Translations under genes and position numbers: made by a program
The notes under the pieces: model-generated
The model's database searches: none
What the model was told of the DNA's origin: nothing
Seen by the model: only the letters and a program-made list of their open reading frames with translations
Shown here: positions 50,815-60,176 of the stretch, in pieces
Position numbering within the stretch: position 1 is the first letter of the stretch
Layout: each line of letters starts with the position of its first letter
Assembly: GCF_016482685.1 (NCBI RefSeq)
Contig: NZ_JACYHF010000008.1
Span: forward strand, 204,532-268,531
Origin: Streptomyces sp. DSM 110735
GTDB lineage: Bacteria > Actinomycetota > Actinomycetes > Streptomycetales > Streptomycetaceae
Reading direction: 5' to 3'
Length of the DNA stretch: 64,000 bases

Positions 50815-52700
50815 CGACGACCGCGTCCGCCGCGCCCGGCACCGGCGACGACCTGCCGGAACCCGAGTCCGCCCCGCCCGCGCCCGCCCCCTCCGCTGCG
50901 GACGGCGACCCCTTCGACCGTGACGTCCTGCCCGCCCCGGACGGCGCCACCGGCGCCCTGCTGCGCTCACTCCTCGCCCCCATGAAGGGCCGTGTCCTGT
51001 TCGCCGTGCTCCTGCTGCTGCTCCAGCAGGCGGCGGCGCAGACCGGTCCGCTGCTGGTGGCGTACGCCATCGACACCGCCGTGCCCGCGCTCGGGCGGCA
51101 CGACCACGGACCGCTGCTCGCCGTCGCGGTGGCGTACGCGCTGTGCGCGCTCTGCTCCGGGGGCTTCCAGTTCGCGTTCGTCGAGGCGTCCGCGCGGGTC
51201 AACCAGGACGGGCTGCTGGATCTGCGCGGCCGTATCTTCCGGCACGCGCAGGCGCTGAGCGTCGACTTCCACGAGCGGTACACCTCCGGGCGGCTCATCT
51301 CCCGCGCCACGGCGGACGTCGAGGCGCTGCGCGAACTCCTCGGCGAGGGTCTTCAGGAACTTGTCGGCGTGGTGCTGTCGTTCGTGTACATCGCGGCTCT
51401 GCTGCTGTGGCTGGACCTCGGTCTCGGCGCGGTCGCGGTCGCCTCGTTCGCCCCGCTGTACGTGCTGGTGCGGATCTACCAGCGGCGCGCGGGGCGGGCG
51501 TACCGGGCGCGCTCGACGGCGATGGCGTCGGTGATCGTCAAGTTCGTGGAGACGATGAACGGCATCCGCCCGGTGCGCGCGTTCCGCCGCGAGGACGCGA
51601 ACGACGCCGGCTTCGGCGCGCTGAACCGTACGTACGAGCTGCGCAACGGCGACACCCTGCTGGAGATGGCGCGTTACGTGGTCGGCTCCCGGCTGGTCGC
51701 CAACACCACGGTCGCGGGCATCGTGCTGTGGGGCGCCTACCGGGTGGCGAGCGGCTCGCTCGCGCTCGGTGTGCTCGCGGCGGCGGTGCTGTATCTGCGG
51801 CGGCTGTACGACCCCATCGACCGGCTCGGCATGTTCCTCAACTCCTATCAGGCGGCTGCCGCCTCGCTGGAGAAGATCGCCGGGCTGCTGGCCCAGACGC
51901 CCTCGGTGCCGGAGCCGGAGTCGCCGCGTGAACTCCCGCCGGTCCGGGACGGGTTCACCGGTCGCGAGGTCGTCTTCGAGGGGGTCGGCTTCGCCTACCG
52001 GACCGGTGGCGAGGTGCTCCCCCGCTTCGACCTGACGCTCCCCGCCGGGCAGACCGTGGCCGTGGTGGGCTCGACGGGCGCGGGCAAGTCCACGCTGGCC
52101 AAGCTGGTCGCCCGCTTCTACGACCCCTCCGCCGGGCGGGTGCTGCTCGACGGGGTGGACCTGCGCGAGCTGTCGACCGCCGAACTGCGGCGCGCGGTCG
52201 TGATGGTGACCCAGGAGTCCTTCCTGTTCTCCGGCACCATCGCGGACAACATCGCCATCGGCCGCCCCGACGCCGACCGCGCCGACATCGAGCGCGCCGC
52301 GAAAGCCATCGGCGCCCACGAGTTCATCAGCCGCCTGCCCGAGGGGTACGACACCGACGTCCGCAAGCGCGGGGGGCGCATTTCGGCCGGGCAGCGCCAA
52401 CTGGTGTCCTTCGCACGGGCGTTGCTCGCCGATCCGGCGGTCCTCATCCTGGACGAGGCGACCAGCTCGCTGGACATCCCCGGCGAGCGCGCCGTCCAGC
52501 AGGCGATGGCGACGGTCCTCCAGGGGCGCACCGCCGTCGTCATCGCCCACCGCCTCTCCACCGTCGAGATCGCGGACCGCGTCCTGGTGATGGAACACGG
52601 TCGGGTCGTCGAGGACGGCGAACCCAAGACCCTGATCGAGGGCACCGGGCGCTTCGCCGACCTGCACCGCGCCTGGCGGGAGAGCCTGGCGGAGCGCTGA
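50811..52700 (+). CDS. ABC exporter half-transporter, subunit 2 (canonical ATPase site)
   Basis: A 629-residue ABC exporter half. After an acidic/Pro-rich N-terminus (1-45) comes the membrane domain (about 50-345) and the ATPase domain with Walker A VGSTGAGKST, Q-loop VTQESFLFS, a changed signature (RISAGQRQL in place of LSGGQ), Walker B VLILDEATSSLD with the catalytic Glu, and H-loop VVIAHRLST. In a heterodimer the altered signature of this subunit faces the altered Walker B of subunit 1, so one composite site is degenerate. ATG 50811 overlaps the stop of subunit 1. The cargo is unknown; drugs, lipids or peptides are the usual options. Confidence 0.93.
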   Translation: MTTTASAAPGTGDDLPEPESAPPAPAPSAADGDPFDRDVLPAPDGATGALLRSLLAPMKGRVLFAVLLLLLQQAAAQTGPLLVAYAIDTAVPALGRHDHGPLLAVAVAYALCALCSGGFQFAFVEASARVNQDGLLDLRGRIFRHAQALSVDFHERYTSGRLISRATADVEALRELLGEGLQELVGVVLSFVYIAALLLWLDLGLGAVAVASFAPLYVLVRIYQRRAGRAYRARSTAMASVIVKFVETMNGIRPVRAFRREDANDAGFGALNRTYELRNGDTLLEMARYVVGSRLVANTTVAGIVLWGAYRVASGSLALGVLAAAVLYLRRLYDPIDRLGMFLNSYQAAAASLEKIAGLLAQTPSVPEPESPRELPPVRDGFTGREVVFEGVGFAYRTGGEVLPRFDLTLPAGQTVAVVGSTGAGKSTLAKLVARFYDPSAGRVLLDGVDLRELSTAELRRAVVMVTQESFLFSGTIADNIAIGRPDADRADIERAAKAIGAHEFISRLPEGYDTDVRKRGGRISAGQRQLVSFARALLADPAVLILDEATSSLDIPGERAVQQAMATVLQGRTAVVIAHRLSTVEIADRVLVMEHGRVVEDGEPKTLIEGTGRFADLHRAWRESLAER

Positions 52701-52702
52701 CC

Positions 52703-52733
52703 GGCGGGCGCGGGAGGACGGACCGCGCCCGCC
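52703..52733 (+). terminator. terminator after the ABC exporter genes
   Basis: GGCGGGCGCGG-N9-CCGCGCCCGCC, a perfect 11-bp stem, starts 3 bp after the stop codon of subunit 2. Confidence 0.85.
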
Positions 52734-52815
52734 CCCACCCCCCGGCGAAGCCCATTCCGGCCAAGTTGTCGATGCGGTCATGACAGCCGTCCCGCTCACC
52801 TGACAACCTTGTCGC

Positions 52816-52865
52816 ACCGGCTCACAGCAGCCCCACAGCTCTCACGGCGCACCGTGTGAGCCGGT
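52816..52865. promoter_or_regulatory. inverted repeat upstream of the first M4 protease
   Basis: ACCGGCTCACA (52816-52826) and TGTGAGCCGGT (52855-52865) are perfect 11-bp inverted arms with a 28-bp spacer. The spacer carries a nested dyad, GCTCTCACG-N6-CGTGTGAGC, with one mismatch. They are about 105-155 bp upstream of the start codon, over the likely promoter, and so may be operators. Confidence 0.6.
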
Positions 52866-52970
52866 TCCCGCACGCGTACAGGTTCCGCGCACAGCCCTGT
52901 TCTGCCCGGGCGCTCGACCAACGTCCGGTCTCCCCTGGCCGCACGACCGGCGGCCACGCAGAAGGAGTCA

Positions 52971-55004
52971 GTGTTGAGCAGCAGTTCCTCCCGCAGACGC
53001 ACCGCCCCCGCCCCCCGTCGCACCGCCGTCGTCGCCCTGGCCGGTGTCGCCGCCCTGCTGGCCGCCGCCGTCCAGTCGGGTGTGGCGAGCGCCGCGCCTG
53101 CCGCCCCGCGCCCCGGAAAAGCCGACGCCGCGCACACGGCCGTACGGCTCACCCCCTCCCAGCGCACCGAGCTGATCCGGCACGCCGACACCGGCACGGC
53201 AGCCACGGCCCGCTCCCTCGGACTCGGAGCCAAGGAGAAGCTCGTCGTCCGCGATGTCGTCAAGGACGGCGACGGCACCGTGCACACCCGCTACGAGCGC
53301 ACCTACGCCGGACTGCCCGTGCTCGGCGGCGACTTGATCGTGGACACCGCCAAGTCCGGCGCGACCCAGCGCGTCATCCGCGCCACCGGCGCCACGCTGA
53401 AGGTCGCCGGTCTCACCCCGGCGGTCACGAAGGACGCCGCCGAGAAGCAGGCGGTCAGCCGCGCGAAGACCCTCGGCGGCGCCAAGTCCGCCGCGGACAG
53501 CGTGCGCAAGGTGATCTGGGCCGCCTCCGGCAAGCCCGTGCTCGCCTACGAGACGGTCGTCGGCGGTCTCCAGGACGACGGCACGCCCAACGAACTGCAC
53601 GTCGTCACCGACGCCACGACCGGCAAGAAGCTCTACGAGTACCAGGGGATAGAAACCGGCGTCGGCAACACCCAGTACAGCGGGCAGGTCCCGCTCACCA
53701 CCACGCAGTCGGGGTCGACGTACACGCTCACCGACGGGGAGCGCGGCGGTCACAAGACGTACAACCTCAACCGGGGTTCCTCCGGCACCGGCACCCTGTT
53801 CTCCCAGTCCTCCGACACCTGGGGCAACGGCACGATCTCCGACGCGGCGACGGCGGGCGCGGACGCGCACTACGGGGCGCAGGAGACCTGGGACTTCTAC
53901 AAGAACACGTTCGGACGCAGCGGCATCAGGAACGACGGCGTGGGCGCCTACTCCCGTGTGCACTACGGGAATGCGTACATCAACGCCTTCTGGAGCGACT
54001 CCTGCTTCTGCATGACCTACGGCGACGGCGCGAACAACGCCGACCCGCTGACCGCCCTCGACGTGGCCGGTCACGAGATGAGCCACGGTGTCACCTCGAA
54101 CACCGCCGGGCTCAACTACTCCGGCGAGTCGGGCGGGTTGAACGAGGCGACCTCCGACATCTTCGGCACGGGCGTGGAGTTCTACGCGAACAACAGCTCC
54201 GACCCGGGCGACTACCTCATCGGCGAGAAGATCGACATCAACGGCGACGGCACGCCGCTGCGTTACATGGACAAGCCGAGCAAGGACGGTGCGTCGAAGG
54301 ACAGTTGGTACTCCGGACTCGGCGGACTCGACGTGCACTACTCCTCGGGCCCGGCGAACCACTTCTTCTATCTGCTGAGCGAGGGCAGCGGCGCCAAGGT
54401 GATCGACGGCGTCAGCTACGACTCCCCCACCGCCGATGGTCTCCCGGTCACCGGCATCGGGCGGGACAAGGCGCTGCAGATCTGGTACCGGGCGCTGACC
54501 ACGAAGTGGACCTCCACCACCAACTACAAGGCGGCGCGCACCGGCACCCTGGCCGCCGCCGGGGAGCTGTACGGCACGGACAGCCCGGAGTACACGGCGG
54601 TGCAGGACGCGTGGGCGGGCATCGGGGTCGGCACCCGGCCCGGCGGCGACACCGGCACCTCGTACGAGAGCACCACACAGGTGGCGATCCCGGACAACGG
54701 TCCCGCCGTCACCTCGGCCATCACGGTGGCGGGGCGTGGCGGAAACGCGCCCAGCAACCTCCGGGTCACGGTGGACATCACCCACACCTGGCGCGGCGAC
54801 CTCGTGATCGACCTGCTCGGACCCTCGGGCACCTCGTACCGCCTGAAGGACGCCAGCCCCTCCGACTCGGCGGACGACGTCGACGACACCTATGTGGTGG
54901 ACGCCTCGGCCGAACCGGCGGACGGGACCTGGACGTTGAAGGTCCAGGACAAGGCGGCGCAGGACACCGGGCGGATCAACGGCTGGAAGGTGACCTTCCC
55001 GTAA
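52971..55004 (+). CDS. secreted M4 family neutral zinc metalloprotease with P domain
   Basis: A 677-residue thermolysin-like protease. A signal peptide (about 1-43, VASAAPAAP cleavage region) is followed by an FTP/PepSY propeptide (about 60-215: DVVKDGDGTVHTRYERTYAG), the catalytic domain with H368-E369-M-S-H372 and E392 in GGLNEATSD (23 residues after E369, as in thermolysin), and a C-terminal P (proprotein convertase) domain (about 560-677, VTVDITHTWRGDLVIDLLGP). A CFC pair precedes the active site. The start is GTG 52971, with TTG 52974 better spaced from GAAGGAG. It lies in tandem with a paralogue. Confidence 0.94.
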   Translation: MLSSSSSRRRTAPAPRRTAVVALAGVAALLAAAVQSGVASAAPAAPRPGKADAAHTAVRLTPSQRTELIRHADTGTAATARSLGLGAKEKLVVRDVVKDGDGTVHTRYERTYAGLPVLGGDLIVDTAKSGATQRVIRATGATLKVAGLTPAVTKDAAEKQAVSRAKTLGGAKSAADSVRKVIWAASGKPVLAYETVVGGLQDDGTPNELHVVTDATTGKKLYEYQGIETGVGNTQYSGQVPLTTTQSGSTYTLTDGERGGHKTYNLNRGSSGTGTLFSQSSDTWGNGTISDAATAGADAHYGAQETWDFYKNTFGRSGIRNDGVGAYSRVHYGNAYINAFWSDSCFCMTYGDGANNADPLTALDVAGHEMSHGVTSNTAGLNYSGESGGLNEATSDIFGTGVEFYANNSSDPGDYLIGEKIDINGDGTPLRYMDKPSKDGASKDSWYSGLGGLDVHYSSGPANHFFYLLSEGSGAKVIDGVSYDSPTADGLPVTGIGRDKALQIWYRALTTKWTSTTNYKAARTGTLAAAGELYGTDSPEYTAVQDAWAGIGVGTRPGGDTGTSYESTTQVAIPDNGPAVTSAITVAGRGGNAPSNLRVTVDITHTWRGDLVIDLLGPSGTSYRLKDASPSDSADDVDDTYVVDASAEPADGTWTLKVQDKAAQDTGRINGWKVTFP

Positions 55005-55041
55005 ACGCCCGCCGGGCCATGGCCGACGGCCCGGTGAACCC

Positions 55042-55077
55042 GGTGCCGTCCGGGGTTTCCACGCCCCGGACGGCACC
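55042..55077 (+). terminator. terminator after the first M4 protease
   Basis: GGTGCCGTCCGGGG (55042-55055) pairs perfectly with CCCCGGACGGCACC (55064-55077) around an 8-nt loop, a 14-bp stem 38 bp after the stop codon. The rest of the 260-bp gap (55078-55264) is the promoter region of the second protease gene, with no dyad that stood out. Confidence 0.85.
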
Positions 55078-55264
55078 CGTTCACACGGCCGCAACAACTA
55101 TCGGACGCCTGTTTTCGGCCAACATCACCGCGGGGTCATGACATGTACGCGTCCGTGGTGCCACGCTTCCCCCACCCGCCGCAGCAGCACGAGCACAGCA
55201 ACTTCAGCACCACCCCGGACGGTGACCCCACGCCGCCCGGACTCCCCCACGTGAAGGAGCTACT

Positions 55265-56923
55265 GTGAGCCCCCTCTACGCGCGTCGCAAGCGCACCACC
55301 CTCGTCATCGCCACCGCCGTCGCCGCCGGTGCCCTCATCTCCACCGGCCTGGCCACCAGCGCCAGCGCGCAGCCCACCTCGGCCGCCGCCAAGCCGCTGG
55401 CCGGCGCCCCCACCCTCCTGTCGGCAGCCGCCCGCACCGGGCTCATCCAGCAGGCGCAGACCGACGCCCCCGAGACCGCGCAGCGCATAGGTCTGGGCGC
55501 CAAGGAGAAGCTGGTCGTCAGAGACGTCGTGAAGGACGCGGACGGCACCGTCCACACGCGCTACGAGCGCACCTACGCGGGTCTGCCCGTGCTCGGCGGC
55601 GACCTCGTCGTCCACACCGCCAAGTCCGGCAAGGCCGAGGGCGTCACCCGCGCCACCAAGACCACGATCAAGGTGGCGTCGCTCAAGCCGCAGATCACCG
55701 CCGCCAAGGCGGAGAAGCAGGCGGTCGGCGCCGCCGAGACGCTCGGCTCCGCCAAGTCCTCGGCGGACGGCGCCCGCAAGGTGATCTGGGCGGGCTCCGG
55801 CAAGCCCGTGCTCGCCTACGAGACGGTCGTCGGCGGTCTCCAGGACGACGGCACCCCCAACCAGCTCCACGTCATCACCGACGCCGCCACCGGCAAGAAG
55901 CTCTTCGAGTACCAGGGCATCGAGAACGCGACCGGCACCGGCAAGACGCTGTACTCCGGCACCGTCAGCCTCACCACCTCGCTGTCGGGCTCGACGTACT
56001 CGCTGACCGACGCCTCGCGCGGCAACCACAAGACGTACAACCTGAAGCACACCACCAGCTCCGGCACCGGCACCCTGTTCACCAACACCACGAACACGTG
56101 GGGCACCGGCACCGCCTCCAGCTCCACCACCGACGAGACGGCGGCGGCTGACGCCGCCTACGGCGCGCAGGAGACGTGGGACTTCTACAAGAACACGTTC
56201 GGCCGCAGCGGCATCAAGAACAACGGCGTCGGCGCCTACTCCCGCGTCCACTACGGCAGCTCGTACGTGAACGCGTTCTGGGACGACTCCTGCTTCTGCA
56301 TGACCTACGGCGACGGCTCGGGCAACAACCACCCGCTGACCTCGCTGGACGTCGCGGGCCACGAGATGAGCCACGGTGTCACGGCGGCGACCGCGGGTCT
56401 CAACTACAGCGGTGAGTCCGGCGGTCTGAACGAGGCGACCTCCGACATCTTCGGCACCGGCGTGGAGTTCTACGCCAACACCGCCTCGGACCCCGGTGAC
56501 TACCTCATCGGCGAGAAGATCAACATCAACGGCGACGGCACCCCGCTGCGCTACATGGACAAGCCCAGCAAGGACGGCGGCTCCGCCGACTACTGGTCCT
56601 CCACGGTCGGCAACAAGGACGTGCACTACTCGTCCGGCGTCGCCAACCACTTCTTCTACCTGCTGTCCGAGGGCAGCGGCGCGAAGACGATCAACGGGGT
56701 GTCCTACAACTCCCCGACGTCCAACGGCTCCACCGTCACCGGCATCGGCCGCGCCAAGGCGCTGCAGATCTGGTACAAGGCGCTCACGACGTACTTCACC
56801 TCGACGACCAACTACAAGGCGGCCCGCACCGGCACGCTGAACGCGGCGTCGGCCCTCTACGGCTCCGGCAGCGCCGAGTACAATGCGGTGGCGGCAGCCT
56901 GGTCGGCGGTCAACGTCAGCTGA
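55265..56923 (+). CDS. secreted M4 family neutral zinc metalloprotease without P domain
   Basis: A 552-residue M4 protease closely similar to the one upstream, with a signal peptide (about 1-35, ATSASA-QP), an FTP/PepSY propeptide (DVVKDADGTVHTRYERTYAG), catalytic H366-E367-M-S-H370 and E390 in GGLNEATSD, and C-terminal TNYKAARTGTL. It ends after the catalytic domain and lacks the P domain of its neighbour. Start GTG 55265 (GAAGGAGCTACT upstream). Both have the CFC pair (SCFCMTYGDG). The tandem pair looks like an old duplication with domain loss or gain, and the products would act outside the cell on protein substrates. Confidence 0.94.
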   Translation: MSPLYARRKRTTLVIATAVAAGALISTGLATSASAQPTSAAAKPLAGAPTLLSAAARTGLIQQAQTDAPETAQRIGLGAKEKLVVRDVVKDADGTVHTRYERTYAGLPVLGGDLVVHTAKSGKAEGVTRATKTTIKVASLKPQITAAKAEKQAVGAAETLGSAKSSADGARKVIWAGSGKPVLAYETVVGGLQDDGTPNQLHVITDAATGKKLFEYQGIENATGTGKTLYSGTVSLTTSLSGSTYSLTDASRGNHKTYNLKHTTSSGTGTLFTNTTNTWGTGTASSSTTDETAAADAAYGAQETWDFYKNTFGRSGIKNNGVGAYSRVHYGSSYVNAFWDDSCFCMTYGDGSGNNHPLTSLDVAGHEMSHGVTAATAGLNYSGESGGLNEATSDIFGTGVEFYANTASDPGDYLIGEKININGDGTPLRYMDKPSKDGGSADYWSSTVGNKDVHYSSGVANHFFYLLSEGSGAKTINGVSYNSPTSNGSTVTGIGRAKALQIWYKALTTYFTSTTNYKAARTGTLNAASALYGSGSAEYNAVAAAWSAVNVS

Positions 56924-56941
56924 CCGACGGCCACTTGAGCC

Positions 56942-56980
56942 AGGGCGCCCCCGGGAAGGAGCTCTTCCGGTGGGCGCCCT
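56942..56980 (+). terminator. hairpin terminator after the second M4 protease
   Basis: AGGGCGCCC (56942-56950) pairs with GGGCGCCCT (56972-56980), and the inner segment adds a partly paired CCGGGA/TTCCGG stem. It lies 19 bp past the stop codon and 13 bp before the next start codon, so it also fixes the next gene's promoter very close to or inside it. Confidence 0.75.
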
Positions 56981-56993
56981 ACTCTTGTGACCC

Positions 56994-57515
56994 ATGTCCT
57001 CGGCGCCCTACACGTACGAACCCGTCGGCGCGACGCGCGACGACCTCACCGTCTGCCCGCCCGGGTTCCACCACCTCTACGTCCGCACCCGCATCGGCGA
57101 GGGCACCGGTCTCTTCCACCGGGCCGTCCAGGCGCTGTTCACCTGGGAGATGCACCGCGAGATGGGCATCGGCATGGACACCACCGCCGACCGCGCCGCC
57201 CCCGGCACGGACGTGACGGTCGGTCTCGCGGGCCTGATCAAAGCCCCCTGCCGGGTCGTCTGGACGACCGACGAACCCCGCCGCGCCGGCTGGGCCTACG
57301 GCACCCTCCCCGGGCACCCCGAATGCGGCGAGGAGGCGTTCGTCGTCTCCCGCACCGGCGACGGCACCGTCTGGCTCACCGTCGCTGCCTACAGCCGCCC
57401 CGCCAAGTGGTACGCCCACGCCGCCGGTCCCGCCGCCCGAGCCTTCCAGCACGCCTACGCCCGCCGCTGCGGCAAGACCCTGAGGCGCCTGTGCGCCGAC
57501 GAGGACGAGGCGTAG
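56994..57515 (+). CDS. DUF1990 family protein
   Basis: A 173-residue DUF1990 protein. Hallmarks are the N-terminal YEPVGATRDD, the GEGTGLFHRAVQALFTWEMHREMG segment (about 40-60) and the central GWAYGTLPGHPECGEEAFVVSR. The family is widespread in actinobacteria and plants and resembles lipid-binding START/SRPBCC-like folds, but it has no known function. ATG 56994 follows the protease terminator and no clear ribosome binding site is visible (CTTGTGACCC). It is convergent with glgP, whose stop is 16 bp away. Confidence 0.82.
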   Translation: MSSAPYTYEPVGATRDDLTVCPPGFHHLYVRTRIGEGTGLFHRAVQALFTWEMHREMGIGMDTTADRAAPGTDVTVGLAGLIKAPCRVVWTTDEPRRAGWAYGTLPGHPECGEEAFVVSRTGDGTVWLTVAAYSRPAKWYAHAAGPAARAFQHAYARRCGKTLRRLCADEDEA

Positions 57516-57531
57516 ACCACCCGCGGTCCGG

Positions 57532-60150
57532 TTACCGCAGCACCACCCCCGACGTCTCCACCACGTCCTCCGGCGGCACCGTCACCAGCCCCGTCTCCGC
57601 CGCGGAGGCGAGGAGGCGGTGGGTGGGGAGGATGCGGACCGTGTAGCCGAAGGGTCCGGTGCGGTCGAGGAAGAGGGGACCCTCGTAGAGCCAGCGTCCC
57701 TCCAGGTCGGGGTTGCCGACCGGCTTCAGCGGGACCGCGCTCGCGTCCGTGATGCGGTCGCCGGAGTCCACGCGCCCGGAGACCGCCTGGACCTCCACGT
57801 CGTCCGGGGTGAGGTCGCCGAGTCCGACGCGGACCCGCAGTCCGACGCTCGTGCCCAGTTCGGCGGTGGCGGCGGGCGCCGTCGTCTCCACGTGGTCCAC
57901 GCTGACGCCGGGCCACGCGGCGCGCACCCGTGCCTTCCACCCGGCCAGGTCCCGCGCGGTGTCCGGGTCGAGCGCGCGCTGAGCCTGGGCGGCGGGGGCG
58001 TAGAGCCGCTCGACGTACTCGCGGACCATGCGCCCGGCGAGCACCTTCGGGCCGAGCAGGGTGAGGGTCTGGCGGACCATCTCGATCCAGCGGTCGGGCA
58101 GCCCGCCCCGCCCCTGCTCGTAGAAGCGCGGGGTGACCCGCTGTTCGAGCAGCTCGTAGAGCGCCGCCGCCTCGATGTCGTCCCGCCGGTCGGGGTCGGT
58201 CGCCGCGCCGTCCGCCGTCGGGATCGCCCAGCCGAAGTCGGGCTGGAACCACTCGTCCCACCAGCCGTCCAGCACCGAGAGGTTGAGACAGCCGTTGAGC
58301 GCCGCCTTCATCCCCGAGGTGCCGCACGCCTCCAGCGGGCGCAGTGGGTTGTTCAGCCAGACGTCGCAGCCCGGGTAGAGCTTCTGCGCCATCCCCATGC
58401 CGTAGTCCGGCAGGAACACGATCCGGTGCCGCACCCGCGGATCGTCCGCGAACCGCACCAGCTCCTGCACCAGCCGCTTGCCCCCGTCGTCCGCCGGGTG
58501 CGCCTTGCCCGCGACGACGATCTGCAGCGGTCGCTCCGGGTGCAGCAGCAGCTCGGTCAGCCGCTCCTTGTCCCGCAGCATCAGGGTGAGCCGCTTGTAC
58601 GACGGCACGCGCCGCGCGAACCCGATGGTGAGCACGTCGGGGTCGAGCACCCCGTCGATCCAGCCCAGCTCGGCACCGGCCGCCCCGCGCTGCCGCCAGG
58701 ACGCCCGCAGCCGGTCGCGCACCTCGAAGACGAGCTGCTCGCGCAGGGTGCGGCGCAGGTCCCAGATCTCCTCCGCGGAGATCTCGGCCACCGCGTCCCA
58801 CCGCTCGGAACCGCCGGTGGCCAGCGCGTCCTCGGCCCGCTGCGCGCCGAGCTGCCGTACGCCGAGCCGCAGCACCTCGGGCGCCACCCAGGTCGGTCCG
58901 TGCACCCCGTTGGTGACCGAGGTGATCGGCACCTCCTCGGTGTCGAACCCGGGCCAAAGACCGGCGAACATCCCCCGGCTCACCTGCCCGTGCAGCAGGG
59001 ACACCCCGTTGGCGCGCTGGGCGAGGCGCAGCCCCATCACGGCCATGTTGAACAGGTTCGGCTCGCCGCCCGGGTACGTCTCGGTGCCGAGCGCGAGGAT
59101 CCGCCGTACGTCGAGTCCTGGCAGCTCGCCGTCCGCCCCGAAGAACCGGGCGACCAGCTCCTGGGTGAAGCGGTCGATCCCGGCCGGGACGGGGGTGTGC
59201 GTGGTGAACACCGTGCCGGAGCGCACGGTCTCCAGCGCCGCGTCGAAGTCGAGCCCGTCCTCGCACAGCTCCGCGATCCGCTCCAGACCGAGGAACCCGG
59301 CGTGCCCCTCGTTGGTGTGGAACACCTCGGGCTCGGGGTGTCCGGTCAGGCGGCAGTACGTGCGCACCGCCCGCACACCCCCTATGCCGAGCAGCATCTC
59401 CTGGAGCAGCCGGTGCTCGCTGCCGCCGCCGTAGAGCCGGTCGGTGACGCCGCGTTCGCCGAGGTCGTTCTCCTCCACGTCGGAGTCGAGCATCAGCAGC
59501 GGGACCCTGCCGACCTGTGCCACCCAGATCCGGGCGTGCAGGGCGCGGCCGCCGGGCAGCGCGAGCCGGACCCCCGCCGGGGTGCCGTCGGCCTCCTTCA
59601 GCAGGGTGACGGGCAGCTCGTTGGGGTCGAGCACCGGGTAGTGCTCCTGCTGCCAGCCGTCGCGGGAGAGGGTCTGGCGGAAGTAGCCGTGCCGGTAGAG
59701 CAGCCCGACGCCGATCAGCGGGACGCCGAGGTCGCTGGCCGCCTTGAGGTGGTCACCGGCGAGGATGCCGAGACCGCCGGAGTACTGGGGCAGCGCGGCG
59801 GTGATGCCGAACTCGGGCGAGAAGTACGCGACGGCTGCGGGCAGCCCGTCGCCCTGGTGCTGATACCAGCGGTCGCCGCTCACATAGTCCCCGAGGTCCC
59901 CGGCCACCGCCGCGAGACGGCGCAGGAACCGCCGGTCCTCGGCCAGCTCGGCGAGCCGCACGGGACTCACCCGCCCCAGCAGCCGCACCGGGTCGCCTCC
60001 GGCGGCCTTCCAGTGCTCGGGGTCCACCGCCTGGAACAGATCGCGCGTTTCCACATGCCAGGACCAGCGCAGATTGCGCGCGAGGTCGCTCAGCGGGCGC
60101 AGGGGTTCGGGGAGAACGGGACGGACGGTGAACCGACGGATGGCCTTCAC
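57532..60150 (-). CDS. glgP: alpha-glucan (glycogen) phosphorylase
   Basis: GlgP cleaves alpha-1,4-glucan ends with phosphate to give glucose-1-phosphate, using PLP. The 872-residue protein has the actinobacterial DUF3417 N-terminal domain (about 1-120, RPLSDLARNLRWSWHVETRD), then the GT35 domain with YFSPEFGI, the glycogen-binding AGDHLKAASDLG, VTNGVHGPTWV, and the PLP lysine K615 in GTSGMKAALNG. A C-terminal extension (about 750-872) has a beta-rich domain seen in this subfamily. GTG 60150 follows GAGGTGGAAT. It is divergent from glgE over a 484-bp region that includes a perfect 24-bp palindrome. Confidence 0.95.
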   Translation of the reverse strand: MKAIRRFTVRPVLPEPLRPLSDLARNLRWSWHVETRDLFQAVDPEHWKAAGGDPVRLLGRVSPVRLAELAEDRRFLRRLAAVAGDLGDYVSGDRWYQHQGDGLPAAVAYFSPEFGITAALPQYSGGLGILAGDHLKAASDLGVPLIGVGLLYRHGYFRQTLSRDGWQQEHYPVLDPNELPVTLLKEADGTPAGVRLALPGGRALHARIWVAQVGRVPLLMLDSDVEENDLGERGVTDRLYGGGSEHRLLQEMLLGIGGVRAVRTYCRLTGHPEPEVFHTNEGHAGFLGLERIAELCEDGLDFDAALETVRSGTVFTTHTPVPAGIDRFTQELVARFFGADGELPGLDVRRILALGTETYPGGEPNLFNMAVMGLRLAQRANGVSLLHGQVSRGMFAGLWPGFDTEEVPITSVTNGVHGPTWVAPEVLRLGVRQLGAQRAEDALATGGSERWDAVAEISAEEIWDLRRTLREQLVFEVRDRLRASWRQRGAAGAELGWIDGVLDPDVLTIGFARRVPSYKRLTLMLRDKERLTELLLHPERPLQIVVAGKAHPADDGGKRLVQELVRFADDPRVRHRIVFLPDYGMGMAQKLYPGCDVWLNNPLRPLEACGTSGMKAALNGCLNLSVLDGWWDEWFQPDFGWAIPTADGAATDPDRRDDIEAAALYELLEQRVTPRFYEQGRGGLPDRWIEMVRQTLTLLGPKVLAGRMVREYVERLYAPAAQAQRALDPDTARDLAGWKARVRAAWPGVSVDHVETTAPAATAELGTSVGLRVRVGLGDLTPDDVEVQAVSGRVDSGDRITDASAVPLKPVGNPDLEGRWLYEGPLFLDRTGPFGYTVRILPTHRLLASAAETGLVTVPPEDVVETSGVVLR

Positions 60151-60176
60151 ATTCCACCTCGGACGCGTCGCTAGGT

